Assembly: GCA_902467875.1 (NCBI GenBank) | Contig: CABQWP010000008.1 | Span: 1-48,765, forward strand | Source: an uncultured Collinsella sp. | GTDB taxonomy: Bacteria > Actinomycetota > Coriobacteriia > Coriobacteriales > Coriobacteriaceae | Direction: 5' to 3' | Length of the DNA: 48,765 nt | In this document: positions 23,651 through 31,898 of the stretch, piece after piece | Layout: each line of letters starts with the position of its first letter | Numbering within the stretch: the stretch's first letter is position 1 | The notes under the pieces: model-generated | The model's input: the letters and a program-made list of their open reading frames with translations, nothing else | Told to the model about the DNA's origin: nothing | Database searches by the model: none | Program-made: the position numbers and the translations under genes

Positions 23651-24334
23651 ATGGCTTTTGAGCCCGCTCAACATAGCTTTATCACGCTCGAGGGCGTCGA
23701 TGGTGCCGGCAAGTCCACGCAGGCGCGTCTGCTTGCCCGCGCGCTCGAACTCGCTGGCTACCAGGTTGTGAGCCTGCGCGAGCCGGGCGGCACCGCCATC
23801 AGCGAAAAGATCCGCGCTCTGCTGCTCGACCCCGCCAATACGGCGATGGGCGACACCTGCGAGTTGCTGCTCTACGAGGCGGCGCGCGCTCAGTTGGTGC
23901 ACGAGGTCATAGCTCCCGCCCTCGCGGCCGGCAAGGTGGTCCTGTGCGACCGCTTCTACGATTCCACGACCTGCTACCAGGCATTTGCCGACGGCCTCGA
24001 TCGCCAGATAGTGTGCGATGCCAATAACCTGGCCGTCGCGGGAACACACCCGGCGCTCACGCTCGTCTACCACATCACGCCCGAGCAGGCGGCGCTACGC
24101 ATGGCAGCCCGTGGCGCGGCAGATCGCATGGAGGCAAAAGGCATGACATTCCAGGAGCGTGTTTACCAGGGATTTTGCGCCATTGCTGCCGAGGAGCCAA
24201 ACCGCGTAAAGCTCATCGACGCCACTGCGACCGTCGAGGAAGTCTTCGAGAAGACGGTCGAGCAGATTCGCGCGTACGGTCTCGACATTTCGCAAGATGC
24301 TGTCGCCGCCGCGCTTGCCAAGGAGGCCGAGTAA
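23651..24334 (+). CDS. tmk: Thymidylate kinase
   Basis: 227 aa; phosphorylates dTMP to dTDP. P-loop EGVDGAGKST (14-23), DRFYDSTTCYQ (the DR-Y segment; the usual SSxAYQ is STTCYQ), and a lid region with AARGAADRMEAKG. Start ATG 23651 follows TAGGAAGGGGCTGC. First gene of the tmk-holB-ricT cluster; holB starts 1 nt after its stop. Confidence 0.95.
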   Translation: MAFEPAQHSFITLEGVDGAGKSTQARLLARALELAGYQVVSLREPGGTAISEKIRALLLDPANTAMGDTCELLLYEAARAQLVHEVIAPALAAGKVVLCDRFYDSTTCYQAFADGLDRQIVCDANNLAVAGTHPALTLVYHITPEQAALRMAARGAADRMEAKGMTFQERVYQGFCAIAAEEPNRVKLIDATATVEEVFEKTVEQIRAYGLDISQDAVAAALAKEAE

Positions 24335-24335
24335 C

Positions 24336-25454
24336 GTGGCCCCCGCTCAGGCAAGCCTGCTGGCCAAGCTCGACACCCAAGAGCGCGTTCGCGATTTTTT
24401 GACCAACGCCGTCGCCAGCGGCCGCGCATCGCACGCCTACCTGTTTTTGGGCGCTCCCGGTGCCGGCAAGCTCGATGCCGCATGGGCGCTCGCCCAGGCC
24501 TTCCTGTGCGAGCAGGACGGCTGCGGAGCATGCGACAGCTGCGTACGCGTTGCTCGGCATACGCATCCTGACGTGCACTATTACACGCCCGAGAGCGCCA
24601 CAGGCTACCTCATTGCCCAGACCCGCGAGCTGCTCGATGACGTGCCGCTGGCGCCCATCCGTGCCAAGGCCAAGGTCTACATCATCGATCGTGCCGAGCA
24701 ACTGCGCGCTAACACCGCCAACGCGCTGCTCAAGACACTCGAGGAGCCGCCCGAGGGCGTTATGTTCATCTTGTTGGGCACCTCGGCAGACGTGATGTTG
24801 CCCACCATCGTGAGCCGCTGTCAGTGCGTGCCGTTTCGGTTGGTGTCGCCCACCGTGGCCGCGCAGGCCGTGAGTCGCGCGACGGGTCAGGACCTCGCGC
24901 GTTGCCGCATGGCGGTCGCCGTGGCGGGAAGCCCCACACGCGGCATCGAGTTCCTTAAGAGTGCCGAGCGCCAGGATGCTCGCCGCCAAATGGTCCGCGC
25001 CATCGATTCGCTCATCGCTGCCGACGAGGCTGATGTGCTCAGCCGCGCCAAGTCGCTCATCGTCGCCGTTAAGGCGCCGCTTGCCGAGGTCAAGTCCACA
25101 CAGGAAAAGGTGCTCGAGCAAAACGCCGACTACCTGTCGCGTGGAGCATTGAAGCAGCTTGAGGACCGCAACAAGCGCGAACTCAACGCGCGCGAGCGTT
25201 CGGGTATCATGGAAGCGCTGGCGAGCGCGCGGACGCTCATGCGCGACGTGCTGCTGACGCTTCAGGACGAGGCGGCCGACGTCGTGAACGAAGACGTGCG
25301 CGACACGATCGGGCGGCTTGCCGCCGCGACGAATGTTGCGGGTGCCACCCAGGCGCTCGAGGCCGCCGAGCGCAACATCGCCAGAAACGTTACTCCCCAG
25401 CTGGCCATCGAGGTCATGCTGTTCGATATCAGGAAGGCACTGAAATGCCGTTAG
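24336..25454 (+). CDS. holB: DNA polymerase III delta-prime subunit
   Basis: 372 aa clamp-loader subunit. The P-loop reads GAPGAGKLDAA: threonine/serine is lost, as expected for the non-ATPase delta-prime. CGACDSCVRVARHTHPD is the zinc module; ANALLKTLEEPPEGVMFIL and SRCQCVPF are the sensor/arginine-finger region. Start GTG 24336 has AAGGAGG 9 nt upstream. It overlaps ricT by 10 nt, indicating coupling. Confidence 0.93.
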   Translation: MAPAQASLLAKLDTQERVRDFLTNAVASGRASHAYLFLGAPGAGKLDAAWALAQAFLCEQDGCGACDSCVRVARHTHPDVHYYTPESATGYLIAQTRELLDDVPLAPIRAKAKVYIIDRAEQLRANTANALLKTLEEPPEGVMFILLGTSADVMLPTIVSRCQCVPFRLVSPTVAAQAVSRATGQDLARCRMAVAVAGSPTRGIEFLKSAERQDARRQMVRAIDSLIAADEADVLSRAKSLIVAVKAPLAEVKSTQEKVLEQNADYLSRGALKQLEDRNKRELNARERSGIMEALASARTLMRDVLLTLQDEAADVVNEDVRDTIGRLAAATNVAGATQALEAAERNIARNVTPQLAIEVMLFDIRKALKCR

Positions 25455-27145
25455 TCGTACCCGTTAAGTTTACCTACGCCTCGCGCGACCTGTGGTTTGA
25501 TCCGCAGGATCTGGATATCCTCGAGGCCGATTATGCCATTTGCTCCACCGAGCGCGGAACCGAGATCGGCCTGGTCACGGCCGATCCCTTCGAGGTGCCG
25601 CAAGATGAGATCGGCCAGCCGCTCAAGCCCGTGCTGCGCGTGGCGAGCGACATCGACCTGCAGCTTGCCGACGACCTGGCCATCCAGGGCGACGAGGCCA
25701 TGGTCGATTTCCGTCGTCTGGTCAAAGAGCTCGACCTCGAGATGAAGCCGGTCGGCGTCGAGTACCTGTTTGGCGGCGAGAAGGCTGTGTTCTACTTTGC
25801 GGCCGAGGAGCGCGTCGATTTCCGTCAGCTCGTCAAGGACCTGTCCTCGACGCTGCACATTCGCGTCGACATGCGCCAGATCGGCGTGCGCGACGAGACC
25901 CGCCTGGTGGGCGGCTATGCCCAGTGCGGCCAGGAGCTCTGCTGCACGCGCTTTGGCGGACAGTTTGAGCCGGTTTCGATCCGCATGGCAAAGGAGCAGG
26001 ACCTGCCGCTCAACTCGTCCAAGATTAGTGGCGTCTGCGGCCGCCTGATGTGCTGCCTGCGCTACGAGTTCGAGGCGTACAAGGACTTTAAGAGCCGCGC
26101 GCCCAAAAAGAAGACGCTTATCGATACGCCGCTTGGCAAGGCGCGCATCCAGGAATATGACACGCCGCGTGAGCAGCTGGTGCTGCGCCTGGAGAACGGC
26201 AAAGTCTTTAAGGTCAACCTGGCCGATATGACGTGCTCGGAGGGTTGCAAAAAGAAGGCCGCCGAGCAGGGCTGCAACTGCCGCCCCGACTGCGTGACGC
26301 GCGACGTGCTCGAGCGCATCGAGTCGCCCGAGATGCGTCTGGCGCTCATGGAACTCGATCGCGAAAACGGCGTCGACGTGGGCGATGGCCTGTCGAGCGC
26401 CGACCGTCTGGCTGGCACATCGATGCCCAAGCGCCGCCGTCGCGATGCGGACGCCGATACCCGTGCCGGTCAGAGCCAGGGCGAGGGTCGCGGCCGCGGT
26501 AAGGGTCGCGGCAAGGCCGAGGCACCCGAGGCTGAGGAGACTGCCGGTGGACGTCGCCGCCGCAAGCGCTCGGGTTCGGGCGATGCCGGCGAGGCCGCTC
26601 CCGCAGGCAAGAATTCCCCCCGCGAGCGCGAGGCTCAGCAGCCCCAGCAGCAAAACCGCGGCGGTGGCATGAATCCCACGCGCCGTCGCCGTCGCCATTT
26701 GTCGAGCGAGGAGCGCGAGGACGCCTTCCGCGCCGCAGCCGCTCGCGAAGCCGGTGCCGCCCCCAAGGGTGGTTCGGGTTCCGATACGCCTGCCGACAAG
26801 GGTGGCAAGCAACGTAACGATGACGAGCGCGCCCCGCGTCCGCGTCGTCGCCATTCCTCGGGCACGCAGCAAAAGCCCTCGGTGCCCTCCGTGGCCGATC
26901 AGGTCTCGGATGGCGAGGTCAAGGTCACACGCCGTCGCCCCGGAGATGGCGGAGGGGCGGCTGCCAAGGCCGCGCGCGGCGCTGCTCGCGACGAACGCGG
27001 GTCGCGCGAAGATCGTGGTGGCGAGGGTTCGGCCGACCAGGGCCAGAAGCGCCGTCGCCGTCGCCGTTCCCGCAAGCCGCGCCAGGATGGAGGCGAGGGC
27101 TCGACCCAAAACTCGTCCGCACCGCAACCGCCCACCGGCGAATAG
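25445..27145 (+). CDS. ricT: RicT/YaaT-like PSP1-domain protein with long Arg-rich tail
   Basis: 566 aa. Residues 1-280 match the YaaT/RicT family: C-terminal PSP1 domain with the cysteine groups CGQELCC, CGRLMCCLRYE and C-x-EGC...CNCRPDC, which in Bacillus bind iron-sulfur clusters in the RicAFT complex that guides RNA processing. The location after tmk-holB is the same as in Bacillus. From about residue 320 to the end the sequence is low complexity, full of RRRRR, RGRGKGRGK and Gly/Ser/Gln stretches, and absent from Bacillus RicT (about 275 aa). The tail looks like an RNA-binding disordered region. RicA and RicF homologues are not in the window. Confidence 0.9.
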   Translation: MPLVVPVKFTYASRDLWFDPQDLDILEADYAICSTERGTEIGLVTADPFEVPQDEIGQPLKPVLRVASDIDLQLADDLAIQGDEAMVDFRRLVKELDLEMKPVGVEYLFGGEKAVFYFAAEERVDFRQLVKDLSSTLHIRVDMRQIGVRDETRLVGGYAQCGQELCCTRFGGQFEPVSIRMAKEQDLPLNSSKISGVCGRLMCCLRYEFEAYKDFKSRAPKKKTLIDTPLGKARIQEYDTPREQLVLRLENGKVFKVNLADMTCSEGCKKKAAEQGCNCRPDCVTRDVLERIESPEMRLALMELDRENGVDVGDGLSSADRLAGTSMPKRRRRDADADTRAGQSQGEGRGRGKGRGKAEAPEAEETAGGRRRRKRSGSGDAGEAAPAGKNSPREREAQQPQQQNRGGGMNPTRRRRRHLSSEEREDAFRAAAAREAGAAPKGGSGSDTPADKGGKQRNDDERAPRPRRRHSSGTQQKPSVPSVADQVSDGEVKVTRRRPGDGGGAAAKAARGAARDERGSREDRGGEGSADQGQKRRRRRRSRKPRQDGGEGSTQNSSAPQPPTGE

Positions 27146-27208
27146 CGCCCGCAAACGGATTTAACCTGCCTGACCCCAAACGCGTCGGGGTACCATAGCG
27201 CTGAATCA

Positions 27209-27244
27209 ACAACCCTCCCTGCGACCGAACGTAGGGAGGGTTGT
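27209..27244 (+). promoter_or_regulatory. Hairpin that sequesters the comF ribosome-binding site
   Basis: A 12-bp perfect stem (ACAACCCTCCCT, 27209-27220, with AGGGAGGGTTGT, 27233-27244) contains the comF Shine-Dalgarno GGAGGG in its 3' arm, 4 nt before the GTG start. There is no T-run. A possible -10 (TACCAT, 27191-27196) would begin the transcript just before the stem. Confidence 0.6.
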
Positions 27245-27247
27245 GTC

Positions 27248-28054
27248 GTGAAGAGACATTTGAATGTGTTGGGATGCCTGCAAGGTGCCGACATCCTACC
27301 GTTTGCGGATGAATTGCTACCGTTTGCCGAGCGGGCGGCGCACGAGGCGCTTGAGGCGTTGTCGCCCACGCGATGTGCCGGCTGCGAGCGCTCCGGCGCG
27401 CTTATTTGCCAAGACTGCTTGGCGGCGCTTGCGCTCATCGACTCGCGGCATAGCTGCACTCGATGCGGCGCCCCGTTTGGAGACTTGCTGTGCACCGAGT
27501 GCTCGGTCGAGGGTACGTCCTCGGCGATGGCCGAAGCTCTCGACCGGTGCCTGGCATGTGCCGTTTACACGCATCCGCTGCCGCGGATCATTAAAGCGTA
27601 CAAAGACGCGGGCGAGCGACGCCTGGCGCCGTATCTGGCAGAGCTGCTATACGATACCGCCTTACATGCCCAGGTCGCGGCACCCGAACGCTTAGGCGGT
27701 GTGTTGTCCGGTGCCGATGCGGTGGTGTTTGTGCCCGCGACGGCGGCGGCGTTTCGGCGACGCGGCTTCGATCATATGGAAGCCATCGCGCGCCCATTTT
27801 GCGAGCTGTCGGGTGTTCCGCTGCTCGACGCCCTCGTTAAGTACGGCCATGGCGACCAGCGTGAACTCGGTCGTGAAGAACGCCGTGAACGCGCCCGAGG
27901 CATGTACGAGACCGTTGAGGACGTGCGGGGCAAGCACCTGCTGCTTATCGACGACGTTATCACCACGGGTGCGACGATGGCAGCGGCTTCGGCGGAACTC
28001 AAACGCGCCGGTGCCGCGGCCGTTGATGGCCTCGCTATCGCACGCGTTTGGTAG
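27248..28054 (+). CDS. comF: ComF-family phosphoribosyltransferase-like protein
   Basis: 268 aa. An N-terminal zinc finger with CxxC pairs (CAGCERSG, CQDC, CTRCGAPFGDLLCTEC) precedes a PRTase domain with the PRPP loop LLLIDDVITTGATM. ComF proteins are needed for DNA uptake in competent bacteria and occur in many others with unknown role. Start GTG 27248 is set by GGAGGG inside the hairpin at 27209-27244. The next gene begins 11 nt after its stop. Confidence 0.9.
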   Translation: MKRHLNVLGCLQGADILPFADELLPFAERAAHEALEALSPTRCAGCERSGALICQDCLAALALIDSRHSCTRCGAPFGDLLCTECSVEGTSSAMAEALDRCLACAVYTHPLPRIIKAYKDAGERRLAPYLAELLYDTALHAQVAAPERLGGVLSGADAVVFVPATAAAFRRRGFDHMEAIARPFCELSGVPLLDALVKYGHGDQRELGREERRERARGMYETVEDVRGKHLLLIDDVITTGATMAAASAELKRAGAAAVDGLAIARVW

Positions 28055-28065
28055 GGGTGATTCGT

Positions 28066-29175
28066 GTGGCGGTAACAATCAGGCAGTGCAACAAACCGAC
28101 AAAAGAGCAGCTAGCGGCTTCTGTAATCCTGGCGGGCGCCTCGGCGTTGCGTATGATTCGAGCCGAGCGCCGGCAGATGGGCTACATCGGCTGGAAGGAC
28201 CTTGAGCCCGAGGAGGAGCGCCGCGTGCTGTGCACGTCATCGCCTTCGACCGAGGATATTTATCTTTCCGACCTGGTGCGAATTGGAGCCAAAAGCGGCG
28301 AGGTGCAAGAAGATCTGTGCTTGCTGGTGGGATCTGCGGCGCAGCGCCGCCGCATGCCTGGCGTGGGCTGGTCCGTGTGTTCCGGGTTGCCTGCCGGCTC
28401 GATTCTAGAGGTGGAACCGGGGGTGTACAGCCTATCTCCCGAGGCCCTTTGTGTTGCCGTCGCCCGCGAGGTCGGCTGTATCCAGGGGTTTGCCCTGGCC
28501 CAGGAACTGTGTTCCAAGATTTCACTGAGCGATCACGGGAAGTATCTGCCTCCTTACACCTCGCCTGTTGCGAATAGACTTGCAAAGGACAAGGACCAAC
28601 CGGCAGACGTGGGCTACTTTGAAGTCGAGCCGGTGCTGACGCCCGATCGCCTGGCAGATTACCTTGCGGCATGCAAGGGGAATGTGGCCAAACAGCTGCG
28701 GCGGCTGTGTCCCTACCTGTCAGAAAACCTGCGCTCGCCCATGGAATGCATCATGCTCGCCATGTTTTCGCTTCCGTTTTCCTGTGGCGGATTTGCCTGC
28801 GGTCCCTTTAAGACCGACTACAAGATTGAGTTCGATGACCGCGCGCAGGCAATCTCGGGGATGCCGCATGCAGTTTGCGATGCCTATCAGGAAGCAGCCC
28901 GGTTTGACCTGGAATACAACGGTGAACTGGGCCATTCCTCCCGGAGGGGACGTATCCATGATGAAAAACGCAACACGGGCTTGATTGCTATGGGAATCGA
29001 GGTCGCGACGGTCAACAACGAAATGCTCTGCGACATGGAGGCGATGGAAGCGCTCGCATGGCGCATTCACCAGCGTATGGGTAAGCGATATCGCAACCGT
29101 GTTGACGCTCGCAGAAGGAAACAAGAGGCGTTATTTAACACGTTTAGGGCGTGTTTTGGGCTTAAACCTGCCTAA
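28066..29175 (+). CDS. Hypothetical protein, putative PD-(D/E)XK-like C-terminal domain
   Basis: 369 aa, name not recognised. The middle segment (GSILEVEPGVYSLSPEALCVAVAREVG) resembles the 'displays/speaks in SPELC' region of large Coriobacteriia hypothetical families; the C-terminus DLEYNGELGHSSRRGRIHDE...MGIEVATVNNEML resembles DUF559/Vsr-like nuclease folds, with an acidic residue, then a G-H, R-I-H-D-x-K-R block and a beta strand. Nuclease activity is inferred, not shown. Start GTG 28066 is chosen because AGGGGTGA lies upstream; a TTG at 28048 overlaps comF. It follows comF closely and an AT-rich palindromic element begins 34 nt after its stop. Confidence 0.72.
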   Translation: MAVTIRQCNKPTKEQLAASVILAGASALRMIRAERRQMGYIGWKDLEPEEERRVLCTSSPSTEDIYLSDLVRIGAKSGEVQEDLCLLVGSAAQRRRMPGVGWSVCSGLPAGSILEVEPGVYSLSPEALCVAVAREVGCIQGFALAQELCSKISLSDHGKYLPPYTSPVANRLAKDKDQPADVGYFEVEPVLTPDRLADYLAACKGNVAKQLRRLCPYLSENLRSPMECIMLAMFSLPFSCGGFACGPFKTDYKIEFDDRAQAISGMPHAVCDAYQEAARFDLEYNGELGHSSRRGRIHDEKRNTGLIAMGIEVATVNNEMLCDMEAMEALAWRIHQRMGKRYRNRVDARRRKQEALFNTFRACFGLKPA

Positions 29176-29209
29176 CAATGCTCTGAAATAGAGGGTTGGA
29201 TATATGCTC

Positions 29210-29426
29210 TGGCCAAAATATAGCAAATATGAGTACTGTTACAAATTCAGTAACAGCAAAATCAGGGATTTTGGGGCTGGAAGATGGCGTAAATTAGAAA
29301 GATATTAAACAAACGTGGAATATCCTGGCATCAATCTGACGTTATAGAGCGTGAAAACTGTTTGCAGAACAAAAAATTCCTGCCACTGATTTGGTAACAG
29401 TACTCATATTTGCAATTTTTTGGCCA
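29210..29426. mobile_element. 217-bp AT-rich non-coding element with 33-bp terminal inverted repeats
   Basis: The ends 29210-29242 and 29394-29426 are inverted repeats identical at 31 of 33 positions (core GCAAATATGAGTACTGTTAC); weaker pairing continues about 17 nt inward. The interior has no ORF and is much more AT-rich than all neighbouring DNA. This looks like a MITE or other short palindromic element. I see no clear target-site duplication and no transposase here. Confidence 0.6.
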
Positions 29427-29906
29427 CGCGCCCCAATACGGGCGTGTTGGGGCTCTCCGTAGGGGAGCGACGGGCTCAATCATGGCGCGTACGGTCCGCT
29501 CCGACCTGCGAAATCTGTGCTCGCGATGCGAATAACGTCCCTAACCTTAAACTATAGCTTGAACTTAGCTATAATGCGCTACGTTCCTGCCAGGCTGTGG
29601 TTGCGGACGGACGAAATGTCCATCCTAGTCCAAGACAGACGCGGTCAAAGGGATCCACGTAAGCGACCGCGTGCGCGCGGCGCGATCATGGCGCGTCCTA
29701 GATGTAAGCCGCACCGTCCGTTCTACTTTCTTTGGGGCAATACCGCCTCGCGGGCGAGCGGGCCAGTCGTGAAGGTGGCTGCGGCCTCCCGAGCAAACGC
29801 CCCGGTGCGCAAGTGTGGGGTCAAATACCAGGTCAGCTGGTGGGAACAACCCGATATTCCGTGCAGGGCGCGGATCGTATACGACGCAGAAGGCAGGGTA
29901 GTGGAC
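29427..29906 (+). other. Non-coding stretch and long leader before the lipoprotein gene
   Basis: After the AT-rich element come a GC hairpin (GCCCCAA 29430-29436 / TTGGGGC 29447-29453) and a second small stem (29453-29467). The promoter at 29547 would give a leader of about 330 nt. Inside it ACGCGGTC and GACCGCGT flank a 16-nt loop near 29639-29670, and ATCATGGCGCGT occurs twice (29479 region and 29687 region). It remains open in the lipoprotein frame, but that translation reads like no secreted protein. It does not match RNase P, tmRNA or SRP RNA motifs known to me. Confidence 0.4.
29547..29575 (+). promoter_or_regulatory. Putative promoter of the lipoprotein transcript
   Basis: Consensus -10 TATAAT at 29570-29575 with TTAAAC at 29547-29552, spacer 17 nt. 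Confidence 0.5.
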
Positions 29907-29924
29907 ATGGTGAGGGGCAGCTTG

Positions 29925-30917
29925 ATGCACGCGGCTCGGTTGGGTGCTGGGACCGCGGCGGTCATTGCCGTTTTGGGCCTGAGTGGATGCGCGTTCAATC
30001 CACTGTCCACGTTCACGACGCCCACGATCGACCAGATCGAGCGCGAGACCGTTACCCCCACGGTATCGGACGATGCCCTGGTCACGCCGGGAACCCTGAC
30101 GGTCGCTCTCGATACTTCCGATGCCCCGCAAGCCATGCAGGATGCCGACGGAAACCTCACGGGCTATGCGGTCGATGCCGCTCGTTCCCTCGCATGCCGC
30201 ATGGGTCTCAAGGTCGCCTTTGTCGATGCGTCCTCGGCCGATTCCGCGCTCAGCGATAAAAAGGCCGACATCTTCATTGGTGACGTCAGGTCTACGGACG
30301 GCGATATCAGCTCGCTTGGCACCTGTCTGTACGACGCCCCCGCCGTATTCGGCAAGAGCAGCGACGGAGAGTCGCTGAGCGTTTCCACCGAAACGCTTAA
30401 CACCGCTACCCTGGGCGTTCAGACCTCTTCGGCCTCGCAGGAAGCGCTCGCCAAGCAGAGCATTACGGCCAACCAAAAGACCTTCTCCAACATCAATGAG
30501 TGCTTTGAAGCGCTCGAGTCGGGCGAAGTCGATTACGTGATCTGTGATTCCACGGCCGGTGGTTACCTCGCGCGCCTGATGAGCCAGATCTCCTATGTCG
30601 GCACGCTCGAGACGCCCTCCACGCTTGGTGTCGCAGGCCTTAGCTCTAACGATGAGCTGTGCCGTGCCGTGAGCGATGCCCTCGATGGTATCACGGTCGA
30701 TGGCACGCTCGAGGCAGTCCACTGCGTCTGGTACGGCCAGATGCCCTATGACCTTACCGCCAAGACCGTTTCGGGAGCCAATGTGCAGACATCCGACTCC
30801 ACGTCCAACGAGACTGAGCCCTCCGATGACGACGCCTCCGATAACAACGGCGACAGCCCGTCGTCCAGCCAGGAGGGCGCTATCACCGACGACGACATTA
30901 ACAAGCTCAATAGCTAG
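29925..30917 (+). CDS. Extracellular solute-binding lipoprotein, family 3-like
   Basis: About 330 aa. A lipoprotein signal peptide (MHAARLGAGTAAVIAVLGLSGC) ends in the lipobox LSGC. The body LVTPGTLTVALDTSDAPQAM...GNLTGYAVDAARSLACRMGLKVAFVDA is the start of an amino-acid-type periplasmic-binding fold (SBP_bac_3), continuing with FSNINECFEALESGEVDYVICDS. The C-terminus is a Ser/Asp/Asn-rich tail. No ABC permease or ATPase is adjacent. Start is uncertain between ATG 29925 (GAGGGG upstream, chosen) and ATG 29907; the mature protein is the same. Confidence 0.82.
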   Translation: MHAARLGAGTAAVIAVLGLSGCAFNPLSTFTTPTIDQIERETVTPTVSDDALVTPGTLTVALDTSDAPQAMQDADGNLTGYAVDAARSLACRMGLKVAFVDASSADSALSDKKADIFIGDVRSTDGDISSLGTCLYDAPAVFGKSSDGESLSVSTETLNTATLGVQTSSASQEALAKQSITANQKTFSNINECFEALESGEVDYVICDSTAGGYLARLMSQISYVGTLETPSTLGVAGLSSNDELCRAVSDALDGITVDGTLEAVHCVWYGQMPYDLTAKTVSGANVQTSDSTSNETEPSDDDASDNNGDSPSSSQEGAITDDDINKLNS

Positions 30918-31234
30918 TTATTGCTAGGGGTGGCGTCTGCCATACATTGAACGAGGCGCTTCTTCACGGTTTCAACACGCATAGCCGGGTCTCCCCAATA
31001 GGGGAGCCCGGCTTTTCTATTTTGATAAAACCAGCAGGTCAAAGCTAATCTCCAGGAGAAAAACTAGCTTTGCCGACGCCTTCCTATAGCGCACTTTGCC
31101 ACAGAAAAGTGCGAGACTTCGGTATGCGGTATCAAGCAATCGTTATTCGGGTCTTTAGGAATCCGCGTGATTAAATGCACGGCAATGGGTACATAGCCAG
31201 TACAGTAAGTCCCCGAGGCAGATTGGAGCCACGT
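30918..31234 (+). other. Lipoprotein-hpf intergenic region with terminator and hpf leader
   Basis: Beyond the terminator at 30983 this 317-nt stretch contains no gene. AAAGCTA...TAGCTTT (31043-31071 region) and CGCACTT (31090-31096) / AAGTGCG (31107-31113) can form two small hairpins in the probable hpf leader. No convincing promoter was found. Confidence 0.4.
30983..31020 (+). terminator. Rho-independent terminator of the lipoprotein gene
   Basis: AGCCGGG-T-CTCCCC pairs with GGGGAG-CCCGGCT (one bulged T) around AATA, then TTTCTATTTT. Confidence 0.88.
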
Positions 31235-31819
31235 ATGGATATCAAGGTTTCTGGACGCAAGACGACGGTAACCGATGCTCTGCGTGCGCATGTGGATGAG
31301 AAGATCGGCGAGGCGCTCAAGGTTTTCGATATCGAGCCCATGACAGTCGACGTCGTGCTTCGTTATGAGAAGAACCCCTCGAACCCCAACCCGGCAATCG
31401 TCGAGGTCACGGTTCGTGTCCGCGGTTCGGTGATTCGCGTTGCCGAGCACGGCGCAGATATGTATGCCGCCATCGATCTCTCCGCCGATAAGGTCACCCG
31501 CCAGCTGCGCAAGTTCAAGACCAAGGTCGTGGACAACCGCCAGGGTGGTGCCAGTGCCGCGGATGTCGCGCCGGTCGAGCGCGTCGAGGATCTGGCCGAC
31601 CTGCTGCTGCCCGAGGAGGACGACGACCTGCTCGTCCGCGAGAAGGTCATCGATGTCACCCCGATGACTGAGGAGCAGGCGCTGGTGCAGACCGATTTGC
31701 TGGGCCACGACTTCTACGTGTTCGAGAACGCGACGACCGGTCTCATCAATGTGGTGTATCACCGTAAGAATGGTGGATATGGCATCATCAAGCCCCGCAT
31801 CGAAACACTTGACGAGTAA
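31235..31819 (+). CDS. hpf: Long-form ribosome hibernation promoting factor
   Basis: 194 aa. The N-terminal domain (MDIKVSGRKTTVTDALRAHVDEKI ... about 1-105) binds the 30S subunit; the C-terminal domain (about 135-194, with ATTGLINVVYHRKNGGYGIIKP) dimerises ribosomes into 100S particles. Start ATG 31235 behind TTGGAG; the in-frame ATG at 31175 adds an unlikely extension. It is followed by its own terminator. Expression is expected in stationary phase. Confidence 0.95.
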   Translation: MDIKVSGRKTTVTDALRAHVDEKIGEALKVFDIEPMTVDVVLRYEKNPSNPNPAIVEVTVRVRGSVIRVAEHGADMYAAIDLSADKVTRQLRKFKTKVVDNRQGGASAADVAPVERVEDLADLLLPEEDDDLLVREKVIDVTPMTEEQALVQTDLLGHDFYVFENATTGLINVVYHRKNGGYGIIKPRIETLDE

Positions 31820-31848
31820 AATACGTTAACTTGCATGAGTTAACGGTT

Positions 31849-31880
31849 GGCGGCCATCCCATGCGGGTGGCCGCCTTTTT
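31849..31880 (+). terminator. Rho-independent terminator of hpf
   Basis: GGCGGCCATCCC (31849-31860) pairs with GGGTGGCCGCC (31865-31875) with one bulge, then TTTTT. The palindrome CGTTAACT-TGCATG-AGTTAACG just upstream may add to it. Confidence 0.9.
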
Positions 31881-31898
31881 ACGTAAGGAGTCGCTTTG

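Noticed and set aside
25451..27154. A 567-aa open frame antisense to ricT
   Set aside because: Shadow of ricT, with Ala/Leu/Gly/Arg-rich sequence and no supported start.
29576..29906. RNase P RNA, tmRNA or SRP RNA in the long leader
   Set aside because: None of the conserved stretches that I know for these RNAs (such as GAGGAAAGTC or the tmRNA ends) is present.
29517..29924. A 136-residue N-terminal extension of the solute-binding lipoprotein
   Set aside because: It would bury the lipoprotein signal peptide inside the protein; the consensus -10 box also lies inside this stretch.
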